Numbered from the stretch's first letter, positions 1 through 6,960 are shown. The stretch: 64,000 nucleotides of DNA from Kineococcus endophyticus (GCF_040796495.1 NZ_JBFNQN010000001.1:248001-312000), one strand, 5' to 3'. Program-made: numbers and translations. Notes: generated by a model from the letters alone, not told the origin.

Positions 1-627
1 GCCCGCGCCGCTCAGGCCGCCGACGAAGCGGGCGGCGCGACTGCCGGCCCGCCGTCTGGGACGGGTTCGGGGTGGGCGTGGCAGGTTGCCACCATCAAGA
101 AGGCGTTCCCGAACATCGCCATCACCTCGACCACCCGGCCGGGCGCGAAGACGGTGTCCGGCAACACCTCGTACCACGCCCGCGGGCGCGCCATCGACAT
201 GTCCCCGTCGATGGCGGCGTTCAACTGGATCGCCCAGAACTTCCCGAACACCGCTGAGCTGATCTTCTCCCCGGCGGGGGCGCGGCAGTTGAAGAACGGC
301 CGCTCCCACATCTACTCGGGCGCGGTGAAGGCGATGCACTACAACCACGTCCACTGGGCCTACGACCAGGGCGGTTTGGCGGAGGGGGCCGGCTACCTGC
401 CGAAGCTCACTCCCAAGCCGGAGCGGGTGCTGTCCCCGCAGCAGACGAAGGACTTCGGTCGCCTCGTCGACGCCCTGACCGCAGGCCAGATCGGCGCAGG
501 GGGTGGCAAGACCGTCCAGGTCACCAACCACAACCAGTACCAGCTGATGGACGACGCCCAGATCGCCCTGCTGGCCCGTCAGGAGGCGCTGGAGATGGCC
601 GGGTACCTCGGCATGGCGGGCATCTGA
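1..627 (+). CDS. Phage tail tape-measure protein, C-terminal part with zinc peptidase domain (partial)
   Basis: The frame is open from the first base of the window, so the N-terminus lies outside. The visible 208 residues carry SYHARGRAIDM followed about 57 residues later by HYNHVHW. This is the SxHxxGxAxD plus HxH zinc-ligand pattern of LAS/M15-like peptidoglycan peptidases. After it comes a Gly-rich linker and a tail resembling the C-terminus of actinophage tape-measure proteins (PERVLSPQQTKDF). In such phages the protein sets tail length, and the peptidase helps cross the murein during DNA entry. What follows downstream is not the usual tail-tip module, so this is probably a prophage flank or remnant. 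Peptidase motif confidence is high; tape-measure assignment rests on the C-terminal signature. Confidence 0.75.
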   Translation, partial: ARAAQAADEAGGATAGPPSGTGSGWAWQVATIKKAFPNIAITSTTRPGAKTVSGNTSYHARGRAIDMSPSMAAFNWIAQNFPNTAELIFSPAGARQLKNGRSHIYSGAVKAMHYNHVHWAYDQGGLAEGAGYLPKLTPKPERVLSPQQTKDFGRLVDALTAGQIGAGGGKTVQVTNHNQYQLMDDAQIALLARQEALEMAGYLGMAGI

Positions 628-695
628 TGCCGGCCCGCCATGCCGGCCCGACGTCGGCGTGGCGGGCACCACGGGCTCTGGCTAGCCTGCGCGCC

Positions 696-1133
696 ATGAC
701 GCGCTCCACAGCAGACCCCGCCCTCGTCGCCCTCGTGCGCACAGCCCAGGAGCAGGACTTTCCTGCGGCCGTCACGCTGGTAACCGCCGGCGGCACGGTC
801 AGCGGTGCACTCATCGGCCGTGATGAGTGGGTCGGCAAGTTCTTCGAGCGCTCCGACGCTGGTGAGGGCAGCGAGCCGATCCTTGACGCCCTGCGAGAAG
901 CCTTCGCCGCCGAGGACACCGCTGGCGGGCCGGATGAACCCATCCAGTACGCCTTCATCCACCTCGAGGGTGCTCGCGTCCACGGCCACGGGCCGGACCT
1001 GGAGAACCCCGAGCCCGACGGTCTGCGGGCCCTGTGGCGTGGCCGGGTCGATCAGGTCGTGGGCTGGTCCATCGGGTCCCCGTCCGGGCCGCCGACCGAG
1101 CAGGAACCGGTCTTCGACAGCTTCCTGGACTGA
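696..1133 (+). CDS. Small acidic protein, weak GvpU-like resemblance
   Basis: A 145-residue acidic soluble protein. Its central segment (TLVTAGGTVSGALIGRDEW and later YAFIHLEGARVHG) recalls the beta-rich core of gas-vesicle accessory protein GvpU-like families, which occur widely outside gas-vesicle clusters. No gas-vesicle gene is nearby, so no such role is inferred. An in-frame ATG at 627 overlaps the tape-measure stop, but the segment it would add is Arg/Ala-rich and looks non-coding. The hexamer TAGCCT at 683-688 lies 7 nt before the ATG at 696, consistent with a leaderless transcript. A strong terminator follows 51 nt after the stop. Function unknown. Confidence 0.6.
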   Translation: MTRSTADPALVALVRTAQEQDFPAAVTLVTAGGTVSGALIGRDEWVGKFFERSDAGEGSEPILDALREAFAAEDTAGGPDEPIQYAFIHLEGARVHGHGPDLENPEPDGLRALWRGRVDQVVGWSIGSPSGPPTEQEPVFDSFLD

Positions 1134-1184
1134 CCGACCAGCAGGAGTAGCGTTGTGGCTGTCCCTCGGGTCAGGGCGTAGTTA

Positions 1185-1215
1185 GAGGGGGTCGGCGCCG
1201 AGCGCCGACCCCCTC
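1185..1215 (+). terminator. Intrinsic terminator hairpin
   Basis: A perfect 14-bp stem (1185-1198 with 1202-1215) closes on a 3-nt CGA loop. It lies 51 nt after the stop at 1133, with a short T/C-rich tail. It is likely to end transcription from the phage-derived + strand genes. It is symmetric and could also act on leftward transcription. Confidence 0.8.
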
Positions 1216-1302
1216 GTCATTCCACGCTCGCCACGAACGGCGACGGCACCCCCGCCCCCTGCACAGAGCGAGGGTGGGGGGGGCAATCGCTTGCCTGCGA
1301 CA

Positions 1303-1824
1303 TCAAGCGACGTAGAAGTCCCTGCTGTATGCCACGTGTCCGTCGGGGAGATCCTGGTCGTCGACTGCTACGAAGCGCATCCGCTCAAGTGCTGTGATCA
1401 TGTCAAGGTTGGTGGCCCGCACGAACCCGGTGACCGAGACGGCAGGCGCCCCGGCCGACAGTGCGTTCACGCCAGCAAACTCCGTGACCCCCTCAATGAG
1501 GGCTCCAGCTACACCTTGCTGCCGATGCGTGAGTGCGACCCCCAGAGCAGGCATGAAGACCTCAGAGGGGTCACCGCGAGTCCGCCAGAGCGCCGCACCG
1601 ACGATGGCGCCGGAGGTATCGTCGACTGCGACAACACGGCTCTCCCCAGGCCAGAGTTGAGGCGCCTTCAGCAGCGACTGGGCCTGGTACTCCCACTCGC
1701 GGCCGTCCCAGTAGACGTAGCGCTTCTGGGTGCGGTGGTATTTTCGGGGCGGCGTGCAGGTGAAGCCCTCAAGTGCGACCCGGTCCGTCTTGCGGTACTC
1801 CCGGACGGTCCAGTCGCGGCTCAC
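1303..1824 (-). CDS. GNAT-family N-acetyltransferase
   Basis: A protein of 173 residues from a GTG at 1824. The acetyl-CoA pyrophosphate-binding motif A is visible as LGVALTHRQQGVAGALIEGV (R/Q-x-x-G-x-A), preceded by a beta strand with IVGAALWR and followed by a C-terminal ATNLDMITALERMRF segment, in the order seen in GNAT enzymes. The substrate cannot be told. Upstream in-frame codons back to 2007 overlap the neighbouring gene and encode Arg/Ser-rich sequence, so they are not used. No clear ribosome site precedes 1824, so the start is uncertain. Such acetyltransferases are common cargo in phage accessory regions. Confidence 0.65.
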   Translation of the reverse strand: MSRDWTVREYRKTDRVALEGFTCTPPRKYHRTQKRYVYWDGREWEYQAQSLLKAPQLWPGESRVVAVDDTSGAIVGAALWRTRGDPSEVFMPALGVALTHRQQGVAGALIEGVTEFAGVNALSAGAPAVSVTGFVRATNLDMITALERMRFVAVDDQDLPDGHVAYSRDFYVA

Positions 1825-1858
1825 AGCGAGGGCCGCGGTCGTCTTCGACCGCTGGCCT

Positions 1859-2077
1859 TCACCGGAAGCAGGCCTGAAGCGCCCTGACGGTCTGGCGCCC
1901 ACGCTGGCCGTCGTAAGCCGCCAGGTTGCGCTCGAACAGCTCCCGCGCGCGGGCGGCAGCGAGCGCCTCGCCGTAGGGACCCTCCGGGCCCTCCGACTCG
2001 TCCACAAGGTCCGGGTCGTAGTCGACGACGCCGGCGCCGTTGGACGTCCAGGCGTGCGTCACGAGTACCTTCGACAT
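1859..2077 (-). CDS. Small protein of unknown function
   Basis: A protein of 72 residues beginning MSKVLVTHAW. The ATG at 2077 is preceded by GGGAGGT with good spacing, which selects it over an upstream in-frame ATG at 2092. It is acidic in the middle and has a helical ALAAARARELFERNLAAYDG segment. I do not recognise a family. It lies 34 nt upstream of the acetyltransferase on the same strand and is probably co-transcribed with it. Confidence 0.6.
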   Translation of the reverse strand: MSKVLVTHAWTSNGAGVVDYDPDLVDESEGPEGPYGEALAAARARELFERNLAAYDGQRGRQTVRALQACFR

Positions 2078-2158
2078 GATCGACCTCCCCACGCGACCGT
2101 CAAGATGCTGAGCACACTACCCATCGCTCGGCGCGATCGGCACCCAGGTTGAGGAAAG

Positions 2159-2431
2159 TCAAGCGAACGGACGCGAAAGCCTCACCTTGCGAAGGAGCAT
2201 CTTGCCCGCAGGAGTGATGCTCGCACTCAACGGCAGCTCGCCCCGAGGCCACCAGTGCGCTTCCAAGAGCTCTCGTCGGTTCAGACTCCGATAAACGGCA
2301 TTGACCGCCGGCGCGGACTCCGGCTCCTCAAGCACAACCCCGTCCCGCGCGAGCTCTAGCACCCGCCGCTCTAGCCCACTGAGGGCCACTTCGGCACCTC
2401 CCCATGGGCCGCCCGGGCGTGAGGGCGTCAT
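2159..2431 (-). CDS. Small phage-region protein, paralogue of the 2918-3142 product
   Basis: A protein of 90 residues. The ATG at 2431 overlaps the TGA of the upstream gene (ATGA), indicating translational coupling, so this start is preferred over longer forms. The core (LSGLERRVLELARDG then AVNAVYRSLNRRELLEA and SITPAGKMLLRKV) has the helix-helix-wing layout of a winged-helix protein. It aligns by eye with the 74-residue product at 2918-3142. A DNA-binding role is inference. No named family is recognised. Confidence 0.55.
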   Translation of the reverse strand: MTPSRPGGPWGGAEVALSGLERRVLELARDGVVLEEPESAPAVNAVYRSLNRRELLEAHWWPRGELPLSASITPAGKMLLRKVRLSRPFA

Positions 2432-2775
2432 GCCGGGGTGCACAGGAGCCATCCGTCCTTGAGTCCGCCCGGTCCTCGGCGGAGCCAGCCGTTCTCCCGG
2501 AGCCATTGGGTGCGCTTCTGCCAGACGCGGTCACCGACGCCGGCATCCCGGGCGAGGTGGATGGCAGTCCGGCCAGCAGCCACCCGGCCCTGGGCGTCGG
2601 CGGCCGCGGCGAGCGCTCTTGCCACGGCGCTCATCGACTCGCGGGCCGGTGTCCGGAACTGCTCGCGAGGGACGACACGGACCGCGGCCTCGACGGACAC
2701 CACCCAGCCGGAGACGGTCGTCGACGGGCAGCGGGTATCGATCGTCGTTGGGCTTGCGATCTCGGTCATGACCAT
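2428..2775 (-). CDS. Phage-region protein of unknown function
   Basis: A protein of 115 residues from the ATG at 2775, which has GGAGG 11 nt upstream; a second ATG at 2769 is possible. The first half is Thr/Val-rich. The second half (ARALAAAADAQGRVAAGRTAIHLARDAGVGDRVWQ is split here by residue limits: ARALAAAADA ... VGDRVWQKRTQWLRENGWL) resembles a helix-turn-helix ending in a wing, so a regulatory role is plausible. It is translationally coupled to the 90-residue gene through a 4-nt overlap. No family is identified. Confidence 0.5.
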   Translation of the reverse strand: MVMTEIASPTTIDTRCPSTTVSGWVVSVEAAVRVVPREQFRTPARESMSAVARALAAAADAQGRVAAGRTAIHLARDAGVGDRVWQKRTQWLRENGWLRRGPGGLKDGWLLCTPA

Positions 2776-2917
2776 CTGATCGGCCGCCTCCAGCAGGTCC
2801 TGGACTGGCCTCACCCGTCGAGAGGCCAAGCACCCCGCGCCCAGTGCGCAGATGGCGGACCTGTCCCTACCTGGAGCCCCCGCTACCCCATCGCGTTAGC
2901 GGGGGCCAGTCGCTATG

Positions 2918-3142
2918 TCACGCCAGACCGAGCAGGACTTCTAGACCGAGGGGCGTCATGGACGCTCGAGCACACACTTGGACACCTGACCTCGTGACGA
3001 ATGCTACGTCGACCAGGATTCCCAGCTCCTGCAGTCGCAGGTAGGCATCACGGATCGCGGCCTCGGACCCCGCTTGCGAGTAGCGGTCCCCTCGTGCCTC
3101 GTGTTGGAGGATCGCGCGTTCGAGGTCGGACAGCTCAATCAT
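2918..3142 (-). CDS. Small winged-helix-like protein
   Basis: A protein of 74 residues beginning MIELSDLERAILQHEARG. GAGGGAGAT before the ATG is a good ribosome site. The pattern LxxLERxIL, then AAIRDAYLRLQELGI, then ASMTPLGLEVLLGL matches the product at 2159-2431 position by position, so the two look like diverged copies. The layout suggests a small winged helix. Function unknown; phage-associated by location. Confidence 0.6.
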   Translation of the reverse strand: MIELSDLERAILQHEARGDRYSQAGSEAAIRDAYLRLQELGILVDVAFVTRSGVQVCARASMTPLGLEVLLGLA

Positions 3143-3385
3143 TCGATCTCCCTCGTTGACGTTCTGGGCGGCGGTGGCCGTCTTACCCGACAGTGCCCGA
3201 GCCGTTGCGTGCGCGCGGGGACTTCAGCCTTCTCACACACTGAGTTCGTGCCCGAGTAGCGCGTCGTCCTGGCGTCCCACCTAGGCATCCCGCTGGTCCA
3301 AGACCACGTCATCGCCGTCCACGGCATGGGCCCCAACCGGTGGAGCATGTGGCGGGTCTGGGTGCAGACCTGCAGCCCGGCAGCG

Positions 3386-3847
3386 TCAGGGAGTCGCCGC
3401 CAGTCGGCACACCGCAGACGTCGCGTTGTAGTCCGCCACGTCCGTCTTGATCTTCTCGGCGTCGATCGTCAGGAACTTGTCTGTTGCCGCCTGCATCGCG
3501 TCCGCGTCTAGGTCGCTGAACGCCTGGATCACCTCGCCAGCCACACTCAACGCGTTCCCGGACGAACGGATCACATCCTCGGAGGTGTCCAAGGAGTCGA
3601 TGCACGCCGTCGGGACGTAGGGCTTGGCGGTCGTCTCACGCTCGACGGTCTGGGTCACGGTCACGGTGGGGGTCGGCTGAGGAGCGGGCGCTGCAGTGTC
3701 TGCGTCAGCGCTGCTCGACCCGCCCCCAGCAGCCAGCCCGACCAGGAACGTCGCCGCGAAGCCGACGCCGATGAGGATCCGCTTGTTCGTCCGCTTGCGG
3801 CCGGCCAACTGCTCCGGGGTGAGCTGAGTCTTCTCGAGCTTGGCCAT
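3386..3847 (-). CDS. Single-pass membrane-anchored protein
   Basis: A protein of 153 residues. The ATG at 3847 has AGGAG six nt upstream. It has a basic N-terminus (about 1-23), one transmembrane segment (about 24-42, ILIGVGFAATFLVGLAAGGG), a Pro/Thr linker, and an exported domain of about 80 residues with two cysteines that could pair. The topology is N-in, C-out. It is divergent from the helix-turn-helix gene at 3998 across a 150-bp gap. The architecture is common among actinobacterial and prophage-encoded exported proteins. No function can be assigned. Confidence 0.65.
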   Translation of the reverse strand: MAKLEKTQLTPEQLAGRKRTNKRILIGVGFAATFLVGLAAGGGSSSADADTAAPAPQPTPTVTVTQTVERETTAKPYVPTACIDSLDTSEDVIRSSGNALSVAGEVIQAFSDLDADAMQAATDKFLTIDAEKIKTDVADYNATSAVCRLAATP

Positions 3848-3997
3848 CACGGTCTCCTGTGAGGTGGGTGGGTCGCTACTGAGCGTCACACAAGGCATCG
3901 GTGATCGGTCACGGAACGTCACAGGTCGCTTGACCCCCTTTCGAGGGTGGAGGGAGCGCCCCTCGACGTGCCGCGCTGACGCTGGCAGCCTGCCGTT

Positions 3998-4987
3998 GTG
4001 ACCGACGACCGCGACGATGCGCTGGCGGCCCTCACCGAGCAGGTCACCCGCCTCACTGAGCAGATCGGGCTCCTGGTCGGACATCTGCAGATGTCAGGCG
4101 TCGCGGGGGAGACAGGTGCGCCGGGGGCACGGACGTACTCGATCGCCGAGGCAGCCGACCGACTGGGAGTCACCGAGTCGCAGCTGCGCACCGACGTGCG
4201 CCAACGCCGCGTCCCCTACCTGCGAGTGGGCAAGAGCTACCGCTTCACCAACGAACAGCTGCAAGAGATCACCCAGATCTGGACGGTGGCGGTCATCCCG
4301 GACGCGCCGAACCGATGGGGACGCAAGCGGCGACCGCAGGACGAGGAAGCTCGACGGTGGGCCCATCACCGCGGCGAGCCGATGCCGGTGCCGCAGGCCC
4401 GACGGGCTGCGACGAGACCCACACAGACCCCAAGACAGTTGAGCCCCACAGACACCCCCATCGAGAAGTCCCCACAGGTGCTCCGGTTCATCGCCGAGCA
4501 CGGCGACCGCCCGCACATGCGCATCGTCTGCCCCGGGGTGGGGGTGTCCGTGGTGTCGCCCCCCGGTGACGCCTTCTACTGCCCATCGTGCGGCGAGCGC
4601 AGCGGGGCTCGCGCCGACCCCAGAAAGTCGGGCCACTACATGGCGTTCCGGCACATCAGGTACGTCCTCGCGGACAGTGAAGAGGCTAGGACCGGACGAC
4701 CGTGGCCAGGTAGCACGTCGCCAGGCAAGAAGGCGGCGGCCCGTCAGCAGAGTTCACTGCCTCTGGTGAACCTACCTACACGCGTTCCGACCGTTACTGT
4801 CCGGTGTCCCGGCAGTGGTAAGTCGGTGCAGCTCGACAAGCCCACCCCGCCCCGCTGCCCGTCCTGCAAGCGAGACGATCTCGAGGTGCCCCGGTTCACG
4901 CCGTCCAAGTCGTTCGGGCTCGTCCCCGCCCACGGCAAGACCGTCCCCGCCGACAGTAGGGAAGCGGCCCTCCCTGTGTGGGAGTAG
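3998..4987 (+). CDS. Excisionase-type helix-turn-helix protein with two C-terminal zinc-knuckle-like units
   Basis: A protein of 329 residues from a GTG; CAGCCT lies 6 nt before it, so the transcript may be leaderless. Residues 5-32 form a short amphipathic coiled coil. Residues 46-92 (YSIAEAADRLGVTESQLRTD, then LRVGKSYRFT) are a MerR/excisionase-type HTH_17 domain. A basic Pro-rich linker follows. Two copies of a CPGxGxxV...CPxC motif (Cys178/195/198 and Cys270/287/290) look like small metal-binding knuckles. The combination suggests a phage-borne DNA-binding regulator. The second helix-turn-helix gene at 5100 shares the KxYRFT signature. Confidence 0.7.
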   Translation: MTDDRDDALAALTEQVTRLTEQIGLLVGHLQMSGVAGETGAPGARTYSIAEAADRLGVTESQLRTDVRQRRVPYLRVGKSYRFTNEQLQEITQIWTVAVIPDAPNRWGRKRRPQDEEARRWAHHRGEPMPVPQARRAATRPTQTPRQLSPTDTPIEKSPQVLRFIAEHGDRPHMRIVCPGVGVSVVSPPGDAFYCPSCGERSGARADPRKSGHYMAFRHIRYVLADSEEARTGRPWPGSTSPGKKAAARQQSSLPLVNLPTRVPTVTVRCPGSGKSVQLDKPTPPRCPSCKRDDLEVPRFTPSKSFGLVPAHGKTVPADSREAALPVWE

Positions 4988-5099
4988 TCGCGCGATGGAT
5001 GACCGCGCTCTCGGCAGCTTCTGCCGCTGAGGGTCCGGACTGTGCCGCCTCCGGCGCGGCGTCCCGCCCAAGCCGCGAGCCGGAAGCGACGGTGGCGGC

Positions 5100-5357
5100 A
5101 TGGACGACGAGACGGTCAATGCGCCCCAGCCTCTCCTCAACTGCGCTGATGTCGCAGCTCAGCTCGGCGTCACCGCCACCTGGGTCCGCGACCAGGCCCG
5201 CGCCGGTCGCATCGACCACCGCAAGATCGGCAAGAACTACCGCTTCACCCAGGACGACGTCGACACCCTCGTCGCCAAGTCCCACGTCGTCGGGCGCGAC
5301 CCCTACCAGCTGTCCGCCCGCCAGGTCGCCGCCATCAACCGCGGCCGACGAACCTGA
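5100..5357 (+). CDS. Excisionase-like helix-turn-helix DNA-binding protein
   Basis: A protein of 85 residues. Residues 12-60 (LLNCADVAAQLGVTATWVRD, then RKIGKNYRFTQDDVDTLVAK) match the HTH_17 excisionase/MerR-type domain found in phage excisionases and small regulators. The gene is only 112 nt downstream of the larger protein with the same domain. It converges on a small membrane-protein gene 10 nt away. Whether it is a recombination directionality factor cannot be told, because no integrase is in view. Confidence 0.75.
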   Translation: MDDETVNAPQPLLNCADVAAQLGVTATWVRDQARAGRIDHRKIGKNYRFTQDDVDTLVAKSHVVGRDPYQLSARQVAAINRGRRT

Positions 5358-5367
5358 CGAGCGGTGG

Positions 5368-5562
5368 TCACCGCCAGCGCCAGCCCATGACGCCGTTGAC
5401 GACGTTCACGGCGACGAGCATCGCGGCCGGCGCCCACACCGCCCCCTCCCGCAGCGCCACGGTCAGCAGGTAGGCGCCACTCATGGCGCCCAGCACTGAG
5501 CAGGCCACCGCGAGGTAGGGCCAGCGGTTGCGCCTCTGCTGAGGGACCTCGAGGGCGGTCAC
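5368..5562 (-). CDS. Small two-segment membrane protein
   Basis: A protein of 64 residues from a GTG at 5562 that overlaps the stop of the upstream gene (GTGA). It has two hydrophobic segments (about 15-35 and 41-58) joined by a short polar turn and ends WRWR. No family recognised. The coupling implies a shared role with the DUF6907-like protein upstream, but nothing more can be said. Confidence 0.55.
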   Translation of the reverse strand: MTALEVPQQRRNRWPYLAVACSVLGAMSGAYLLTVALREGAVWAPAAMLVAVNVVNGVMGWRWR

Positions 5563-5894
5563 CGGGCCGCCTTGATGTCGTCGCAGGTCATCAGGAGCGT
5601 CATCGCCAGCACGCGCGCCTCCGCGGGCGTCATGGCCACCACACCGTTCTCCGTGGCGGCCAAGGTCAGCCAGACGTGCGGCTCGTTCTCGTCGACGTCG
5701 TGGCCGGCGCGGAACTCCACGATCGGGAAGTGGGCCCCGTCGGCGTCGACGGTCACGTAGTCCGCGGTGGCGGGGACGCGCAGCCAGCGGCCCTTGAAGG
5801 CGCCCTGCTCGCAGTTGTCGTCGTGAGCGCACCACGGCGGGCACTCCGTCCGGGTGACAGTCAGTTCAGCTGCAGTGGTCGTGGGACGATCCAT
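5559..5894 (-). CDS. DUF6907-like small protein
   Basis: A protein of 111 residues; AGGAG lies 9 nt before the ATG. It contains CPPWCAHDDNCEQG, a Cys/His-rich turn, followed by a beta-rich region and a C-terminal helix (TPAEARVLAMTLL). This CPxWC plus EARxLAxxL arrangement is typical of a widespread actinobacterial/actinophage protein of unknown function annotated as DUF6907. Three cysteines and a histidine near the N-terminus may bind metal. It forms an operon with the following membrane-protein gene. Confidence 0.65.
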   Translation of the reverse strand: MDRPTTTAAELTVTRTECPPWCAHDDNCEQGAFKGRWLRVPATADYVTVDADGAHFPIVEFRAGHDVDENEPHVWLTLAATENGVVAMTPAEARVLAMTLLMTCDDIKAAR

Positions 5895-5974
5895 CTTGGG
5901 TCACTCCTGTGCTCAGACACGGGTGGGATCAAGGCCCTCGAGGAGCGTTGGCGCGCTGCTCGGGGGCCGTCTTG

Positions 5975-6175
5975 CTATCGGGTCAGGTACGCCTCGATCT
6001 CCTCGATCGTGACGCCGCCCTCCCCGCCGTAGACGACCTCGTCGCCCCGCTTCAGCCAGCATCGGCCGAAGTCCAAGGCTCGGGGGTCGCGTCGACGGTT
6101 CTTGATGATCGTGAGCCCCTGCCGGCTGGCTGCTCGGCGTAGCCGGTTGTCCCGGACCTTGGGGTTCTCGCTCAC
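5975..6175 (-). CDS. Small basic protein of unknown function, first gene of a repeat-flanked promoter
   Basis: A protein of 66 residues from a GTG at 6175. The segment RRAASRQGLTIIKNRRRDPR followed by ALDFGRCWL is recurrent in short actinobacterial and phage proteins of unknown function. It has a basic N-terminal half and an acidic C-terminus with IEEIEAYLTR. Its probable promoter overlaps two exact 12-bp repeats, and the start codon falls 6 nt after the -10 hexamer, so the message may be leaderless. It could be a small regulator, but this is inference. Confidence 0.6.
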   Translation of the reverse strand: MSENPKVRDNRLRRAASRQGLTIIKNRRRDPRALDFGRCWLKRGDEVVYGGEGGVTIEEIEAYLTR

Positions 6176-6181
6176 GACTCA

Positions 6182-6210
6182 ATGATGCTCCGCGTGATGC
6201 TCCGCGTCAA
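6182..6210 (-). promoter_or_regulatory. Promoter with tandem 12-bp operator-like repeats
   Basis: Reading leftward, TTGACG (6210-6205) is followed after 17 nt by CATCAT (6187-6182), and 6 nt later by the GTG of the 66-residue gene. Two exact copies of TGATGCTCCGCG (+ strand, 6183-6194 and 6195-6206) fill the spacer and overlap the -10. This is where a repressor would bind. Confidence 0.55.
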
Positions 6211-6225
6211 GCCCTACGGTGCGGC

Positions 6226-6258
6226 CAGTCCGCAGCCAGTCCGCAGGAGGTCCGCAAG
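6226..6258. repeat. Three 11-bp tandem repeats around GTCCGCA
   Basis: GTCCGCA occurs at 6228, 6239 and 6250, exactly 11 bp apart, inside the near-repeat CAGTCCGCAGS. A spacing of about one helical turn puts all copies on one DNA face, as expected for cooperative protein binding such as recombinase arm sites or operators. The rest of the 320-base gap 6176-6495 holds the promoter repeats, an 18-bp direct repeat and a 24-bp inverted repeat, and no gene I can support. Confidence 0.6.
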
Positions 6259-6286
6259 CCGTCGCAAACGACCAACGACACCCAAC

Positions 6287-6334
6287 GGCATCGGTGCAGG
6301 TCAGAGTGCTGACGGGGGCATCGCTGCAGGTCAG
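6287..6334. repeat. Direct repeat GGCATCGSTGCAGGTCAG, two copies 30 bp apart
   Basis: The 18-bp copies at 6287-6304 and 6317-6334 differ at one position (G versus C). They follow the phased GTCCGCA repeats in the same non-coding stretch. Possible protein-binding or attachment-site element; role unknown. Confidence 0.55.
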
Positions 6335-6392
6335 CGAACCGTGCTCACTCTCTCCGGCTTACAGGCCGGCTCGTCCCCTTCCCGACCTCGCG

Positions 6393-6487
6393 GGCGTGCA
6401 GGAACGCTGCAGCCATCCGCCTGGACGGGCTCCGCAACCGGCGTGTCGCGCCCCGCGGAGGCCATGGGTGCAGCGTTCCTGCACACC
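6393..6487. repeat. 24-bp inverted repeat (22/24 matches)
   Basis: The sequence at 6393-6416 is the reverse complement of 6464-6487 except at two positions; the inner 16 bp (GTGCAGGAACGCTGCA) are exact. The arms are separated by 47 bp. It ends 9 bp beyond the lipoprotein stop at 6496, so it may form a large hairpin that terminates leftward transcription. It may also mark the junction between phage-derived and chromosomal DNA. Confidence 0.6.
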
Positions 6488-6495
6488 TCGCCGGA

Positions 6496-6960
6496 TCACG
6501 CGTGGCAGAACGTCTCCTGCACCGCGGCGACGACGGCGCGGGTCTGCTCGTCGGTGAGCTGGGGCCCGCCGTCTGCCCCGAACAGCGACCCGGCGCTGCT
6601 CGACAGCGACGTCGCGTCGTCGCCGCCGGCGAGGAGGCGGCACAGCTCGGCGGCGGCCGCGACGGCCTTGTCCCGGTCGTCGGCCACGCCGGGGGAGATG
6701 GTGCTGAGCTGGGCAGCGAGCTCGGTGGTTTGGCCGGCGTCGGGGCTGGCGGTGATCGTCGTCGAGGGCACGTCGGCCGCCGGCGCGCCCTGGGACGGTG
6801 CGGGCTGCGTCTCCACCGCAGTGGGGGCGTCACCGGCCGCACTGGCCGTGGAGGACTGGTCGGCCTGCGCCTCCTCGGTGTCCTGGCCGGAGTTGCGGGA
6901 GCAGCCCGTGACGAGGACGAGGGCGGCCACGCAGAGCGTGAGGGTGGCGGTGGTGCGCAT
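6496..6960 (-). CDS. Putative secreted lipoprotein
   Basis: A protein of 154 residues. The first 20 residues are a lipoprotein signal peptide with lipobox LVTGC, so Cys20 would be lipidated and the protein held on the outer face of the membrane. A Ser/Thr/Ala/Gln-rich linker (about 21-75) precedes a helical domain with two cysteines (AAAAELCRLLAG and VVAAVQETFCHA). No family recognised. It appears to be the first chromosomal gene after the phage-derived region. A weak GGGGAAG precedes the ATG. Confidence 0.65.
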   Translation of the reverse strand: MRTTATLTLCVAALVLVTGCSRNSGQDTEEAQADQSSTASAAGDAPTAVETQPAPSQGAPAADVPSTTITASPDAGQTTELAAQLSTISPGVADDRDKAVAAAAELCRLLAGGDDATSLSSSAGSLFGADGGPQLTDEQTRAVVAAVQETFCHA

